A DNA stretch of 64,000 nucleotides from Granulosicoccus antarcticus IMCC3135 (GCF_002215215.1 NZ_CP018632.1:824001-888000); one strand, 5' to 3'; positions 19,031 through 27,556 are shown, numbered from the stretch's first letter. Made by a program: numbers and translations. The notes: generated by a model not told the origin, from the letters alone.

Positions 19031-19141
19031 AGCGTAGTCGGCATGCACCATCCCATGATTGTGCATGTCGCTCGCGGACCCTGCAGAGGAGGTATCCGCA
19101 AGACAGCCCCAAGAGGCTTGTTCGCCCCTGATTGTTTACTG

Positions 19142-19524
19142 CTATTCGATAATCAGCTTGTTTAACGAGTGTTTGTCAGAGCTCTCTTCGACGACAGGTT
19201 CTCGTCCACCACGAAGTACTGAATTTCCTGCATCCAGTCCTCGCTGATCAATGGCAGGCGGATTGAGCCAGCCATCTTCGTGCATTTGTCCGCTTTGCGA
19301 ATAGGCATCAAGTGCATTCTGATAGCACACCAACCTGACGTGTTCTTCCGGAATGCCTCGTTCGAGCGCCAACTTGGCAGTCTTGGCAACGCCCAGAGGT
19401 TCAGAAATTCCCCAGTCACAGGCAGAGTCGACCATGATTCGGTTGGCACCGTATTCGGCCAGAATATCCACCATACGGGCATTGCCCATCTTGGTTGACG
19501 GATAGAAAAACTGGTGACGATGCT
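19142..19524 (-). pseudogene. C-terminal remnant of TatD-like amidohydrolase
   Basis: The open frame encodes about 125 residues that read as the last third of a metal-dependent hydrolase of the TatD/EboB type: FFYPSTKMGNARMVDILAEY, RIMVDSACDWGISEPLGVAK, then RLVCYQNALDAYSQSG. The similarity begins upstream of the only ATG (19489) and is stopped by an in-frame TAG at 19522-19524. No N-terminal half with the HxH metal motif exists upstream, where the kstD-like gene begins on the other strand. I read it as a truncated gene. A short expressed protein from the ATG at 19489 cannot be excluded. Confidence 0.65.
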
Positions 19525-19645
19525 ATGTTATTAGTCAGGGGCTAATTCTTTGGCGACAGATTCCCACGTCAGTCGTGCTTTGGCAACGGCTTCTGAATGA
19601 ATCGCACGCCATAATGTGAGTCACCTACGGGCAGAGGAGCAAAGT

Positions 19646-21292
19646 ATGCAGCAGTCTGACGCTATAGTTGTTGGAGCCGGATTGGCAGGCCTGGTGGCTG
19701 CCGCCGAGCTGGCTGATCGCGGTAGGAGCGTTATCATCGTCGATCAGGAAGGCGAGAACTCGCTGGGAGGTCAAGCCTTCTGGTCGCTCGGTGGTCTGTT
19801 CATGATTGATACCCCCGAGCAGCGTCGCTTGAAAATTGTCGACTCACCTGAGCTTGCATTGGCTGACTGGATGGGGTCGGCGCAATTTGATCGGCAAGAA
19901 GATTATTGGCCGAGGCGTTGGGCCGAAGCTTATCTGGAGTTTGCTGCCGGGGATATGCGCAGCTGGCTTCACGGCATGGGGATGCGCTGGTTTCCAGTGG
20001 TGGGTTGGGCTGAGCGCGGAGGTAGCCTTGCAACGGGCCATGGGAATTCAGTTCCGCGTTTTCATATTACCTGGGGTGTGGGTCCCGGGGTGATCGAGCC
20101 TTTCATTGCACGCGTAACTGCGCATGTGCATAGCGGTAGAATTCAACTGAAGTTTCGTCATCGAGTCAGTCAGCTGGATATGACAGATGGGGTTGTCGTC
20201 GGTGTGAGTGGTGAGCAACTTGCCGTCGACACGGTGGAACGAGGCCAGCAAAGTAGTCGCGATGTCATTGCGGATTTCAGTTTGCAGGCGAGTAGCGTCA
20301 TTGTGAGCTCAGGCGGCATTGGCGGGAATCTTGATCTGGTACGTCAGAATTGGCCAGTCGATCGACTTGGCGTTGCACCTGCGTCAATGATTTCGGGCGT
20401 GCCTGCCTATGTCGACGGGCGTATGCACGGTATTGCAAAATCGGCAGGTGCCGGCTTGATCAATACGGATCGCATGTGGCATTACACGGAAGGTGTCAAG
20501 AACTGGGACCCCATCTGGCCTGCACATGGTATCCGGGTCCTGCCAGGGCCCTCATCGCTGTGGTTTGATGCGTTTGGTAATCGCCTGTCCGCACCGTGCC
20601 TGCCTGGGTTTGATACGAACTTCACGCTTAAAAGAATACTTGCTTCGGGTAAGGACTACTCGTGGTTCGTGCTGACTCAAAAGATCATCGAAAAGGAGTT
20701 TGCACTTTCTGGTTCTGAACAGAATCCGGATCTACGTTCGAAGAAATGGCTGGAAGTCATCAAGGCTCGTCTGGGGCGGGGGGCAACGGATGCCGTGGAG
20801 GCGTTCAAGCGTGAAGGTGAAGATTTCATTGTGACCGATACTCTGGATGAACTGGTAGCGGGAATGAATCGTTGTGCGGGCAACCAACTGCTGAACGTGG
20901 AATCCATGCGCCAGCAAATTGAGGCGCGAGACGGACAGGTGGATAATCCCTTCTCCAAGGATGCGCAGGTTATTGCGATCCAGGCGGCTCGCCACTATCT
21001 GGGTGACAGACTTGTAAGAGTGGCAAAGCCACACAAGATACTGGACCCAGCCAATGGGCCACTAATTGCCGTGCGATTACATATTCTCACACGCAAGTCA
21101 CTGGGAGGCATCCATACGAATCTGGATGGTCAGGTGCTTGATGCAGATGGCGAGACGATTGGCGGTTTGTATGCAGCTGGTGAGGTCGCAGGATTTGGTG
21201 GCGGTGGCTACCACGGGTATAACGCACTGGAAGGTACGTTTCTGGGTGGTTGCCTGTTTTCGGGGCTACGGGTGGGGCGGGCGGCAGGTTAG
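19646..21292 (+). CDS. FAD-binding dehydrogenase (KstD / fumarate reductase-like)
   Basis: About 548 residues. The N-terminal dinucleotide-binding motif is DAIVVGAGLAGLVAAAELAD. Then come SLGGQAFWSLGGLF, GHGNSVPRFHITWGVGPGV, and a C-terminal FAD-contact region GGLYAAGEVAGFGGGGYHG plus GTFLGGCLFSGL. This matches a distinct subgroup of flavocytochrome-c/3-ketosteroid-dehydrogenase-like proteins often annotated simply as FAD-binding dehydrogenase. The substrate is unknown. I chose the ATG at 19646 because AGAGGAG sits 6 bases before it, although an in-frame GTG at 19616 exists. No signal peptide, so cytoplasmic. It stands alone between the amidohydrolase remnant and the arginase-family gene. Confidence 0.9.
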   Translation: MQQSDAIVVGAGLAGLVAAAELADRGRSVIIVDQEGENSLGGQAFWSLGGLFMIDTPEQRRLKIVDSPELALADWMGSAQFDRQEDYWPRRWAEAYLEFAAGDMRSWLHGMGMRWFPVVGWAERGGSLATGHGNSVPRFHITWGVGPGVIEPFIARVTAHVHSGRIQLKFRHRVSQLDMTDGVVVGVSGEQLAVDTVERGQQSSRDVIADFSLQASSVIVSSGGIGGNLDLVRQNWPVDRLGVAPASMISGVPAYVDGRMHGIAKSAGAGLINTDRMWHYTEGVKNWDPIWPAHGIRVLPGPSSLWFDAFGNRLSAPCLPGFDTNFTLKRILASGKDYSWFVLTQKIIEKEFALSGSEQNPDLRSKKWLEVIKARLGRGATDAVEAFKREGEDFIVTDTLDELVAGMNRCAGNQLLNVESMRQQIEARDGQVDNPFSKDAQVIAIQAARHYLGDRLVRVAKPHKILDPANGPLIAVRLHILTRKSLGGIHTNLDGQVLDADGETIGGLYAAGEVAGFGGGGYHGYNALEGTFLGGCLFSGLRVGRAAG

Positions 21293-21387
21293 TCGGGTTG
21301 GGGCCTGTCAAAGTCTGGTGGTTGTGACAATCTCAGATCCAGAAGATCGATGCTGGGCCATAGCCATAAGTAGACACGGAACCGATC

Positions 21388-22200
21388 TTATCCGTCGTTT
21401 TTATCATCGAGCAGGCGACTTATCAGTTCTTTGCACACCTTGGCAGCAACCATGGCCGTCATACCGTAAGGATCACGATGCGGGTTGAGTTCCACGATAT
21501 CAGCGCCGATCAATTTACCGCTAAAACTTTGAATGAGGGTTAAAACATCGCGTGTAGATAGGCCGCCGGGTTCAAAATGAGATACTCCCGGAGCAAATGC
21601 TGGGTCAAGCGCATCCAGATCGAAGCTTAGATAGACTGGGCCATCGAAGGCAATTTCCGAAACGCCGCTCAAATCCCGCATCTCATGAACCTCTACTCCG
21701 AACCGCTGGGCCTGATCGCGCTGGTGTGCATTCAGGGTGCGTATACCCACTTGTACTAGCCGTGCGATGTTGCCACTTTCCATCAATCGCGCAAAAGGAG
21801 ATGCGTGACTGAACGGGTTTTGCAGCATATCGTCATACAGATCAGGATGCGCATCGATATGCAAGATGTTCAGTCCTTTATGCAGGCTGGCGTGGGCGTC
21901 GATCGCAGGGTAGGCCACCGAATGATCGCCTCCGAGACTGACAACATTGCCACCCGCATTGATCAACTCCCAAACCTTGCTGCGAATAGCATCAAAGGCT
22001 TCTTGCCGCTCCAGCCCTGTCAGAGATACATTGCCTGCATCAGCCCAAAGCGACTTGTCGCTCAAGTCATATCCGGACTCGGTAAACAGGTTCGCGCTAT
22101 CGCTTTGCAGTGCTTCACGAATGCGATCCGGTGCCAGCGCGGGGCCTGTTAGAAAACTGGAGTTGTTGTCTTGTGGAAGGCCCAGTAACTTTATGGCCAT
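21388..22200 (-). CDS. Arginase/agmatinase/formimidoylglutamase family ureohydrolase
   Basis: A 270-residue protein with all manganese-binding signatures of the family: LGGDHSVAYPAID, HIDAHPDLYDD and SFDLDALDPAFAPGVSHFEPGG. The binuclear Mn2+ centre should be intact. It hydrolyses a guanidino or formimino group; which substrate (arginine, agmatine, guanidinobutyrate, formiminoglutamate or other) cannot be decided from sequence. The short length and the LGGDHS context fit the agmatinase-like branch. It is monocistronic, with a palindromic repeat element 38 bp upstream of its start. Confidence 0.92.
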   Translation of the reverse strand: MAIKLLGLPQDNNSSFLTGPALAPDRIREALQSDSANLFTESGYDLSDKSLWADAGNVSLTGLERQEAFDAIRSKVWELINAGGNVVSLGGDHSVAYPAIDAHASLHKGLNILHIDAHPDLYDDMLQNPFSHASPFARLMESGNIARLVQVGIRTLNAHQRDQAQRFGVEVHEMRDLSGVSEIAFDGPVYLSFDLDALDPAFAPGVSHFEPGGLSTRDVLTLIQSFSGKLIGADIVELNPHRDPYGMTAMVAAKVCKELISRLLDDKNDG

Positions 22201-22238
22201 ATTTTGATAATTTCAGGGAAGCTCATGAATGTCGTACC

Positions 22239-22415
22239 TTAGGGATCGTGAAACAATTAACTATCATTTTCAGTCGTCCCTGCATCCTACCCTGCGGCGT
22301 TGTTCGGCGGTTGAATAGCAAGCTATTCGCCCTTCTCACGCCTTGCCGGACAGGCGGACTGGGCGTCCCCCAGGAACACCTGAAAATTGATACTTAATTA
22401 TTTCACGATCCCTTA
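22239..22415. repeat. MITE-like element with 35-bp terminal inverted repeats
   Basis: The left arm 22239-22273 and right arm 22380-22415 are imperfect inverted repeats of about 35 bp sharing GGGATCGTGAAA, then AATTAA and TATCA, then TTTTCAG. The ~105-bp centre is GC-rich and has its own short palindrome GAATAGC-AA-GCTATTC near 22313-22328. There is no open reading frame. Size and structure fit a non-autonomous transposable element or a large REP/BIME-like unit sitting between the arginase-family and NTF2-like genes. Confidence 0.75.
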
Positions 22416-22473
22416 GCATCTGAGGACTGTCGTCCTGAGCAGGTATGTCTGTAGCTTCCATTGTGGGATTGGA

Positions 22474-22875
22474 TCAGCTTTGTTCGGGGCGCAGGAAGAT
22501 CACTTCGCGCATGACCTGCCATCGATCACTTTCAAACACCATGTCTATGCTGAGAGTTAAATCCATATTCTGACCATTCAGATCATTTTTACGGGACAGC
22601 AATACGTGTGCATTCTTGTCTTCCACGTCAATCTTGTGAAATTTTGCCCACGTTTTCATAGGTGGATCGCCTGCGTCACGCTTGGATCTGAACAGCTCGG
22701 TGAACATGGCTTTGTTAGCCGTATTGACGTTGTGCTCGGTGTCTATCATCAGGATCTGGAGGTCATCATGATAGATACGATCAAGTACATCGACGTTGTA
22801 GCTGGTTGCTGTTTGAATCAGTTCGTCGATGGCTTGTCGAACTTGTAGTTGCTCTGGAGTTTGAGTGTCGGGCAT
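22474..22875 (-). CDS. SnoaL/NTF2-like (DUF4440-type) protein
   Basis: A 133-residue protein with the cone-shaped NTF2-like pattern. An N-terminal helix pair (VRQAIDELIQTATSYNVDVLDRI) is followed by YHDDLQILMID and a C-terminal beta sheet ending LTLSIDMVFESDRWQVMREV, which matches DUF4440/SnoaL-like small proteins. Such folds serve as small-molecule binding proteins, isomerases or association domains; the function here is unknown. It lies 48 bp after the peroxiredoxin-like gene on the same strand, so they probably form an operon facing away from a TetR regulator. Confidence 0.75.
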   Translation of the reverse strand: MPDTQTPEQLQVRQAIDELIQTATSYNVDVLDRIYHDDLQILMIDTEHNVNTANKAMFTELFRSKRDAGDPPMKTWAKFHKIDVEDKNAHVLLSRKNDLNGQNMDLTLSIDMVFESDRWQVMREVIFLRPEQS

Positions 22876-22923
22876 TGGAAATTTCTCTTGATGGACGTGA
22901 TTGTTGTTGAATAGCGATTACTG

Positions 22924-23460
22924 CTAATCGATGTAAGTGCCTCGTATGGGGTAATTGTTTTTCGGATCACGGATGAAGCCCAAACCGGCAAGCAGGGAAG
23001 GAAGGTGAGGTCGAATGAATGGCACATTCGAAATGCTCGTTATTTGTACTTGTCCGGATTCGTTGACGATAAAAGCGCCAGGCTCTGCAAATGGTCGATC
23101 GGCTTCTTCTGCTGATCGTGGGTGGGAGATGAACAGGCCAAGTGCTTGCATCTGCTCTATCGTGAGCCCGTAGCCAACTTCGAATTGAAGTTGAAGAGGC
23201 TCGACTTGCGCTTGTGCCTTGTCTTGAGAGTCAGCTGATACTGCGACGACATCGACTCCCAATTCGTTGAAAGAGGACAATGATTCATTGAGTTCACTCA
23301 GAAACCTGCTGCATAAAGGGCAATGTTTACCGCGATAGACAATGACCAGCTGCCAGTCGTGTGGTGCTTTCGCAGATCCTAGAGATAGCGTTCCCCCATT
23401 GATATTGGGTACTTGCATTGCAGGAAAGGTATTGCCAGGTAGTAGTTTTTCAATCGTCAT
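22924..23460 (-). CDS. AhpC/TSA-type peroxiredoxin-like protein
   Basis: A 178-residue thioredoxin-fold protein. LGSAKAPHDWQLVIVYRGKH leads into a CPLC motif (Cys47 and Cys50), then ELGVDVVAVSADSQDKAQAQ, typical of peroxiredoxin/AhpC-TSA. The CxxC spacing at the active site is more thioredoxin-like than the single peroxidatic Cys of classical Prx. It therefore could be a peroxide-detoxifying enzyme or a thiol oxidoreductase. No signal peptide. It is divergently transcribed from the TetR gene at 23535 with only 74 bp between starts, so the regulator probably controls it. The NTF2-like gene follows. Confidence 0.85.
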   Translation of the reverse strand: MTIEKLLPGNTFPAMQVPNINGGTLSLGSAKAPHDWQLVIVYRGKHCPLCSRFLSELNESLSSFNELGVDVVAVSADSQDKAQAQVEPLQLQFEVGYGLTIEQMQALGLFISHPRSAEEADRPFAEPGAFIVNESGQVQITSISNVPFIRPHLPSLLAGLGFIRDPKNNYPIRGTYID

Positions 23461-23534
23461 GTGTTCAGGTGACTCGCTATTTTGTAGTGATCGTTATATT
23501 ATATGGGCAAACATGAAAGTCAAGGTGTTTTTTA

Positions 23535-24152
23535 ATGAACGTTACAAAAAAGGCAGGCCGGCCCAAATTATTTGACAAGAATGAAGCCCTGCTAGCCGCA
23601 GTCAATGTGTTCTGGGAGCGTGGCTATGAGGGGGCTTCAGTCAAAAACCTGACCGAGGCCATGGGGATCAACAGCCCGAGTCTGTATGCAGAGTTCGGCG
23701 ACAAGCACAATCTGTATCTGCAAGCGATTGATTGTTATGCCAACAATGACGCCTGCGCACCCTTGGTCGCAATTGAAGGGATTGAGGACATACACGTTGC
23801 CGTGCGAGCATTCCTGGATGCTGCTATCAACTACTCAACTGATCACGACAGCGGGGCCAAGGGTTGCTTTTTAGTCTCGTGTGTCTCAACGAGCGCAGGC
23901 CATGTAGAAGGCGTGTCCGAGCTGCTGTACGAGGCGATCGCGGCGACAGACGCGCGCATTACTGCCCGGTTTGATCTGGAAAAGAAGAAAGGGGGGTTGT
24001 CTCGCCAATTTCCATCCGCTGAGCGTGCTCGTCTATTGTTCGATCTACGTCAGGGTCTGGTGTTTCGAGCGCGCGCCGGTGTCAGCGCAAAAGTGCTGTC
24101 AAAGGATCTGGCTAACCTGGTTCAACTGGTGCTGGCTGACTCCGGTAAATAA
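23535..24152 (+). CDS. TetR/AcrR family transcriptional regulator
   Basis: A 205-residue repressor-type protein. The N-terminal helix-turn-helix is clear (GRPKLFDKNEALLAAVNVFW, then GYEGASVKNLTEAMGINSPS and LYAEFGDKHNLYLQAI). The C-terminal ligand domain (AVRAFLDAAINYSTDHDSGA, GCFLVS) resembles the common TetR_C group of regulators with Cys-containing cores. The head-to-head arrangement with the peroxiredoxin/NTF2 operon suggests it is the local regulator. I could not pick out a clean palindrome in the 74-bp intergenic region. Confidence 0.92.
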   Translation: MNVTKKAGRPKLFDKNEALLAAVNVFWERGYEGASVKNLTEAMGINSPSLYAEFGDKHNLYLQAIDCYANNDACAPLVAIEGIEDIHVAVRAFLDAAINYSTDHDSGAKGCFLVSCVSTSAGHVEGVSELLYEAIAATDARITARFDLEKKKGGLSRQFPSAERARLLFDLRQGLVFRARAGVSAKVLSKDLANLVQLVLADSGK

Positions 24153-24326
24153 CAGGATCTGTGGAGTGCAGTACCGGCAATGGGCACGGCACTGTATTTT
24201 GAGCAGCACTCAGGCGCTGCTAAACGGCCGGAAACATGCCCGATTTCATCGGTTTAAGAGCCGTTTTTCCGTGAAAAACGCCTACAAATACCTAAAAATC
24301 AGCTAGTTATGAGGGTCTGACCTTCT

Positions 24327-24977
24327 TCAGGGGGTGAGGGCGGTGTCGAAGAAGGCTTTTTCCAGGCTGACGGTGCGGTGGAAAATGTCGGTAACGGCCT
24401 CTTTTTCCTCAGCATCAAGAGTTGGCCATGCTGCTTCCAGCTGTCCGCGCAGGTAGGCAACGAGCCCTTCGAACTCTGGACCGGCATGCAGGGTTATCCA
24501 TTCTGCAAGGTAGAAGGGCAGTGTTTCCGGGGCAGGGTGGAACGGTGTTGCCCATTCCAGGTAGCTCCATTCTGCAACGACCAGAACCGCGATCATGCGT
24601 GAGTAGGAGCCGGATAGCCTGGCTTCGGTCATGATGGCTTGAAAGCCCTGGGTGGCGGGCCACAGTTCGGGCTCTTTCCAGTCCTGTTCAGTGACGGCCA
24701 GCGCCTCGAAGGAGCGATGAAAATAGGTGTTTTCCGGGCCGGTCACGACTGCCAGAAATTGTGCCAGTGGGATTGAATCCTGTAATGTAGGGGCATGTGC
24801 TATCGCAGAAGCTGCCAGGCGCACAAAGTTATCCAGAAAGGTGTAGTCCTGAACCAGGTAGGCCGCCATGCGGCTATCTGCAAGTGTTCCATCGGAGAGT
24901 TCGCGACAGAATTGATGCTGGGTAACGGCATTCCAGGTGGCCGAGCAGGATGTTTGCAGTTCTTCGGTTAGAGACAT
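24327..24977 (-). CDS. TenA/THI-4/PQQC family protein
   Basis: A 216-residue all-helical protein with TenA family features: HQFCRELSDGTLADSRMAAY, LVQDYTFLDNFVRLAASAIA, ENTYFHRSFEAL, and a C-terminal TVSLEKAFFDTAL. TenA enzymes hydrolyse thiamine or its aminopyrimidine breakdown products. In the segment where TenA_C proteins carry a catalytic Cys, this one reads VLVVAEWSYLEWA without Cys, so it fits the TenA_E (Glu-type) branch or has another role. It stands alone, not in a thiamine operon. Its stop is about 45 bp from a plus-strand hairpin at 24262-24280. Confidence 0.85.
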   Translation of the reverse strand: MSLTEELQTSCSATWNAVTQHQFCRELSDGTLADSRMAAYLVQDYTFLDNFVRLAASAIAHAPTLQDSIPLAQFLAVVTGPENTYFHRSFEALAVTEQDWKEPELWPATQGFQAIMTEARLSGSYSRMIAVLVVAEWSYLEWATPFHPAPETLPFYLAEWITLHAGPEFEGLVAYLRGQLEAAWPTLDAEEKEAVTDIFHRTVSLEKAFFDTALTP

Positions 24978-25075
24978 ATCGGGCTTGAATGTTCCGGTGA
25001 GGTGTCAAAGTCCGATGAAGTATATCCGCGTTGCAGCAAGTACCTGTTAAAGAGGCTGCCAAGTACAGCTCTAGT

Positions 25076-25123
25076 AACGAGGGGAACAAGATCCCCTCGT
25101 TAGCATGCCGTTACAACGGCATG
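25076..25123 (-). terminator. Two tandem hairpins downstream of lipoprotein gene
   Basis: Two perfect hairpins lie in series: AACGAGGGG / CCCCTCGTT at 25076-25101 (loop 8) and CATGCCGT / ACGGCATG at 25104-25123 (loop TACA). They follow the lipoprotein gene stop (25151, minus strand) and precede the tenA-like start. There is no long T-tract, so they may be an inefficient terminator or a 3' end-stabilising structure. Confidence 0.55.
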
Positions 25124-25150
25124 AATGACTAGCGTTGTTAAGCTCTGAAG

Positions 25151-25657
25151 TTACAGAGTTGACGCCCAATCGCTTACCTGGCTTTCAGCTGTGTCGCGAT
25201 CCAGTCCGTATTTTTCTTGTACCAGAGTGACCAATGCATCGCGGTCGCCGTCAACGCTCAACAGCTCTTCTTCAGACAGGTCTGCCCAACGATCCTTGAT
25301 GCTGCCGATCGAGTCTTGCCAGTTGCCTTGCAGATCAGTCCAGCCAGCGCTGTCGGCAGCATCTGCGATGGCATCTTTTGAAGAGTCCAGAGCTGCTGCA
25401 GCCGAGTCAGAGGCCTGGTTGAGTGCGTCTCCTGCTTCCCCGGCTGCGTTATCAGCGGCCTGTGTTGCTGTATCCGTTGCGTCTCCGACTGCAGTGGTGG
25501 TGCTATCAACAGCTTGTGATGCTGTATCAGTTGCTGATTCCTGGATTGTTGAGCTGGTCTCGCTGTCTACTGGCACAGGTTCTACTGTACCGCCACATCC
25601 CGTCAGAACGAGAGTCATGGCTGTGGCCAATACGAGGTTTCCGTTGAGTATGGACAT
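25151..25657 (-). CDS. Lipoprotein with C-terminal CsbD-like domain
   Basis: A 168-residue protein. The N-terminal signal MSILNGNLVLATAMTLVLTG leads into a lipobox LTGC with Cys21 as the lipidation site. Residues ~35-100 are Ala/Asp/Ser/Thr-rich helical low complexity (DTATQAADNAAGEAGDAL). The C-terminal ~65 residues (WTDLQGNWQDSIGSIKDRWA, LSEEELLSVDGDRDALVTLV) look like a CsbD-type domain. CsbD proteins are abundant stress proteins of unknown function. Here the domain would be tethered to the outer membrane or inner-membrane outer face. AGGAGAG precedes the start. Two hairpins follow the stop. Confidence 0.82.
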   Translation of the reverse strand: MSILNGNLVLATAMTLVLTGCGGTVEPVPVDSETSSTIQESATDTASQAVDSTTTAVGDATDTATQAADNAAGEAGDALNQASDSAAAALDSSKDAIADAADSAGWTDLQGNWQDSIGSIKDRWADLSEEELLSVDGDRDALVTLVQEKYGLDRDTAESQVSDWASTL

Positions 25658-26060
25658 TATTGCTGCTCTCCTGTTGCTTCACGAACACTGGACGAGTCGG
25701 TATGACACGTCTTCTGCGTGCAGCGTAACGAGTTCGAGCTCGCATTCATCCTTACAGGTCGGAACGGTTATCCCTGACGTGAATGCAAGCCGCATGGGCA
25801 GCCACTCCTGAGGATATGACATTTAGGTAATGATTTTTATACGTGACAGATTGCACAGATTTCGAGTTGGAATGTGTGCTTTGGAGGTCGTCTGATGTTA
25901 CATGTCACGATGATGACTTGCGGGTGAACTTGTCAGTATTCAACTCTTTGCCATGCACGGGAGAGACTTTCATTGCCGTCTGTCGGCTGGCACGGGATAA
26001 TGCCCGCTCTTTGGAAATACCGACTTGCTACATGACTTCTTTCGCCCTGCCTGTTCTTCT
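25658..26060. other. Intergenic region, nothing supported
   Basis: About 400 bp between divergent lipoprotein and exonuclease genes. Short open frames here have no recognisable features. The region probably contains both promoters, but I see no confident sites. Confidence 0.4.
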
Positions 26061-26717
26061 ATGAGTACACTTTCAACATCGCCTCAAGCAGCACAGAATG
26101 CTGTTGTGAGCAGCGACATTGCTTATGCGGTAGTCGACTTTGAGACGACAGGGTTGAACCCGCAAGATGGTGATCGTGCTATCGAGATAGGTATATCGTT
26201 GTTTCGAGGTGGCAAGGAGGTGGATACATTCTCCTCGCTGATCAACCCTCAGATGCGAATTCCCGCGTTCATTACACAGCTGACTGGTATTTCCAATGCC
26301 ATGGTAGCTGGTGCGCCAGGCCCATGCGAGGTGTTTCAGAATGCCCTGGACTTTGTCGGCGATGCTCAGCTTGTTGCACACAATGCAAGCTTTGATAGAA
26401 AATTCTGGCGCCGGGAGCTCTCTCTGGTGCTAGGGCTTGAATGCGATCGTGAGTTTGTCTGTACCTTGATGCTGGCCCGTCGTGTCTTTCAGTCCTTTCC
26501 GAGTCATCGTCTGGGGGAGATAGCCCGCGTATTGAACATTGATACGGGGAGAAGTCACAGGGCACTCGACGATGCACGCGTCACCACTATCATACTGGCC
26601 ACCATGATGGATCGATTGCGACGCGCCCATCCAGAACAGCTGATTGATGCCTCATTTCTTCAGGCCTATCAGAAGAAGGCAAGAACCAAATTACCTGACT
26701 TGTCCAGCATCGTTTGA
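26061..26717 (+). CDS. DEDDh 3'-5' exonuclease (DNA pol III epsilon-like)
   Basis: About 218 residues from ATG 26061 (an in-frame TTG at 26025 would add 12). It has the three Exo motifs of the DnaQ-like DEDDh family: AVVDFETTGL (Asp26/Glu28) with DRAIEIGI, LVAHNASFDRKFW, and HRALDDARVTTIIL. All catalytic acids and the DEDDh His are present, so it should be an active exonuclease. It is much shorter than a full DnaQ and lacks a polymerase-binding tail that I can see. Likely roles are proofreading, repair or oligonucleotide turnover. Monocistronic. Confidence 0.92.
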   Translation: MSTLSTSPQAAQNAVVSSDIAYAVVDFETTGLNPQDGDRAIEIGISLFRGGKEVDTFSSLINPQMRIPAFITQLTGISNAMVAGAPGPCEVFQNALDFVGDAQLVAHNASFDRKFWRRELSLVLGLECDREFVCTLMLARRVFQSFPSHRLGEIARVLNIDTGRSHRALDDARVTTIILATMMDRLRRAHPEQLIDASFLQAYQKKARTKLPDLSSIV

Positions 26718-26888
26718 GCGCCGCGTTTCACGAATTTACAAATACGGGCACCGAAATCGAGGGCTAAGGCACGAGCGTGTACAGTCCGTGCATGTTTTTT
26801 CATAGCCATTCGCAGGCGACAGATAGTGAGCCGGGTTCAGGTTTTTGGAGGCAGGGTCAAGTCTTACAAATTTGTGATCTTCAAGCAC

Positions 26889-26903
26889 TAGACGACCGGT
26901 CTA
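26889..26903. promoter_or_regulatory. TetR operator upstream of regulator gene
   Basis: TAGACGACCGGTCTA, an inverted repeat TAGAC-N5-GTCTA, lies 20 bp before the tetR ATG. The identical 15-mer recurs at 27557-27571 before the oxidoreductase gene. It resembles NemR-type boxes (TAGACC..GGTCTA). A TATAGT at 26912-26917 could be the -10, placing the operator over the -35. Confidence 0.8.
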
Positions 26904-26923
26904 ATCGTCCCTATAGTCTGTGC

Positions 26924-27514
26924 ATGGACAAACGCAACCCGGATACTCAAACACATATACTGTCGACAGGCCGTCGCCTGACGGCGTTGAATGGCTATGC
27001 TGGCGTGGGCTTGAGCGAATTGCTCAAGGAAGCTGGAGTGCCCAAGGGCTCGTTCTACCATTACTTCCAATCCAAGGAGGCCTATGGTTGTGCCTTGTTG
27101 AAAGATTTTGCGAATGACTACGAAGAAAAACTGAGCAATACACTGAACCACCCAGGCAAAGATGGTCGTTCACGTCTGCTTGCCTATTTTGCCCAGTGGC
27201 GTAAACAGCAAACCGGCGACATCCCGGAAGAGCGCTGCCTGGTCGTCAAGCTGTCAGCTGAAGTGGCTGAGCTATCACCGGATATGAGTGAAATTCTGGA
27301 GCATAGTGTGAAGTTCATTGTTGATCGTCTGGCAGACACACTGCGCGAAGGTGTTGCTGATGGCTCGATAGGCGCCCATAAGGATTCCGCTGAGCTTGCC
27401 GGTACCCTCTATCACCTATGGTTGGGTGCAAGCCTGGTCGCTGGGCTTTCTCGAAAAAACACGGCTCTGACATCAGCCCTGCGGGTCACCAAAGTTCTGA
27501 TTCCAGTGGTTTGA
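26924..27514 (+). CDS. TetR family regulator (NemR/AcuR-like)
   Basis: About 196 residues from ATG 26924 (MDKRNPDTQTHILSTGRRLT); the longer open frame upstream has no family similarity and overlaps the operator. The helix-turn-helix is GYAGVGLSELLKEAGVPKGS followed by FYHYFQSKEAYG. The C-terminal domain (RCLVVKLSAEVAELSPDMSE, KDSAELAGTLYHLWLGASLV) is the TetR_C type found in NemR-like electrophile sensors; it has a Cys in EERCLVVKL. It should repress itself and the downstream oxidoreductase/DJ-1 genes through the two identical TAGAC-N5-GTCTA boxes. If the TATAGT at 26912 is the -10, the mRNA could be nearly leaderless. Confidence 0.9.
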   Translation: MDKRNPDTQTHILSTGRRLTALNGYAGVGLSELLKEAGVPKGSFYHYFQSKEAYGCALLKDFANDYEEKLSNTLNHPGKDGRSRLLAYFAQWRKQQTGDIPEERCLVVKLSAEVAELSPDMSEILEHSVKFIVDRLADTLREGVADGSIGAHKDSAELAGTLYHLWLGASLVAGLSRKNTALTSALRVTKVLIPVV

Positions 27515-27556
27515 TATTCAATTGCAATTCACTAATTCATGCTTTTGCCTGATGAG

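Noticed and set aside
19042-19067. Hairpin CATGCAC / GTGCATG after spoVR as terminator
   Set aside because: A 7-bp stem with a 12-nt loop and no T-tract is too weak to call.
24262-24280. Hairpin CGTTTTTC-CGT-GAAAAACG as a terminator of the TetR gene
   Set aside because: The stem is perfect, but no T-run follows and it lies 110 bp past the stop, so I leave it unassigned.
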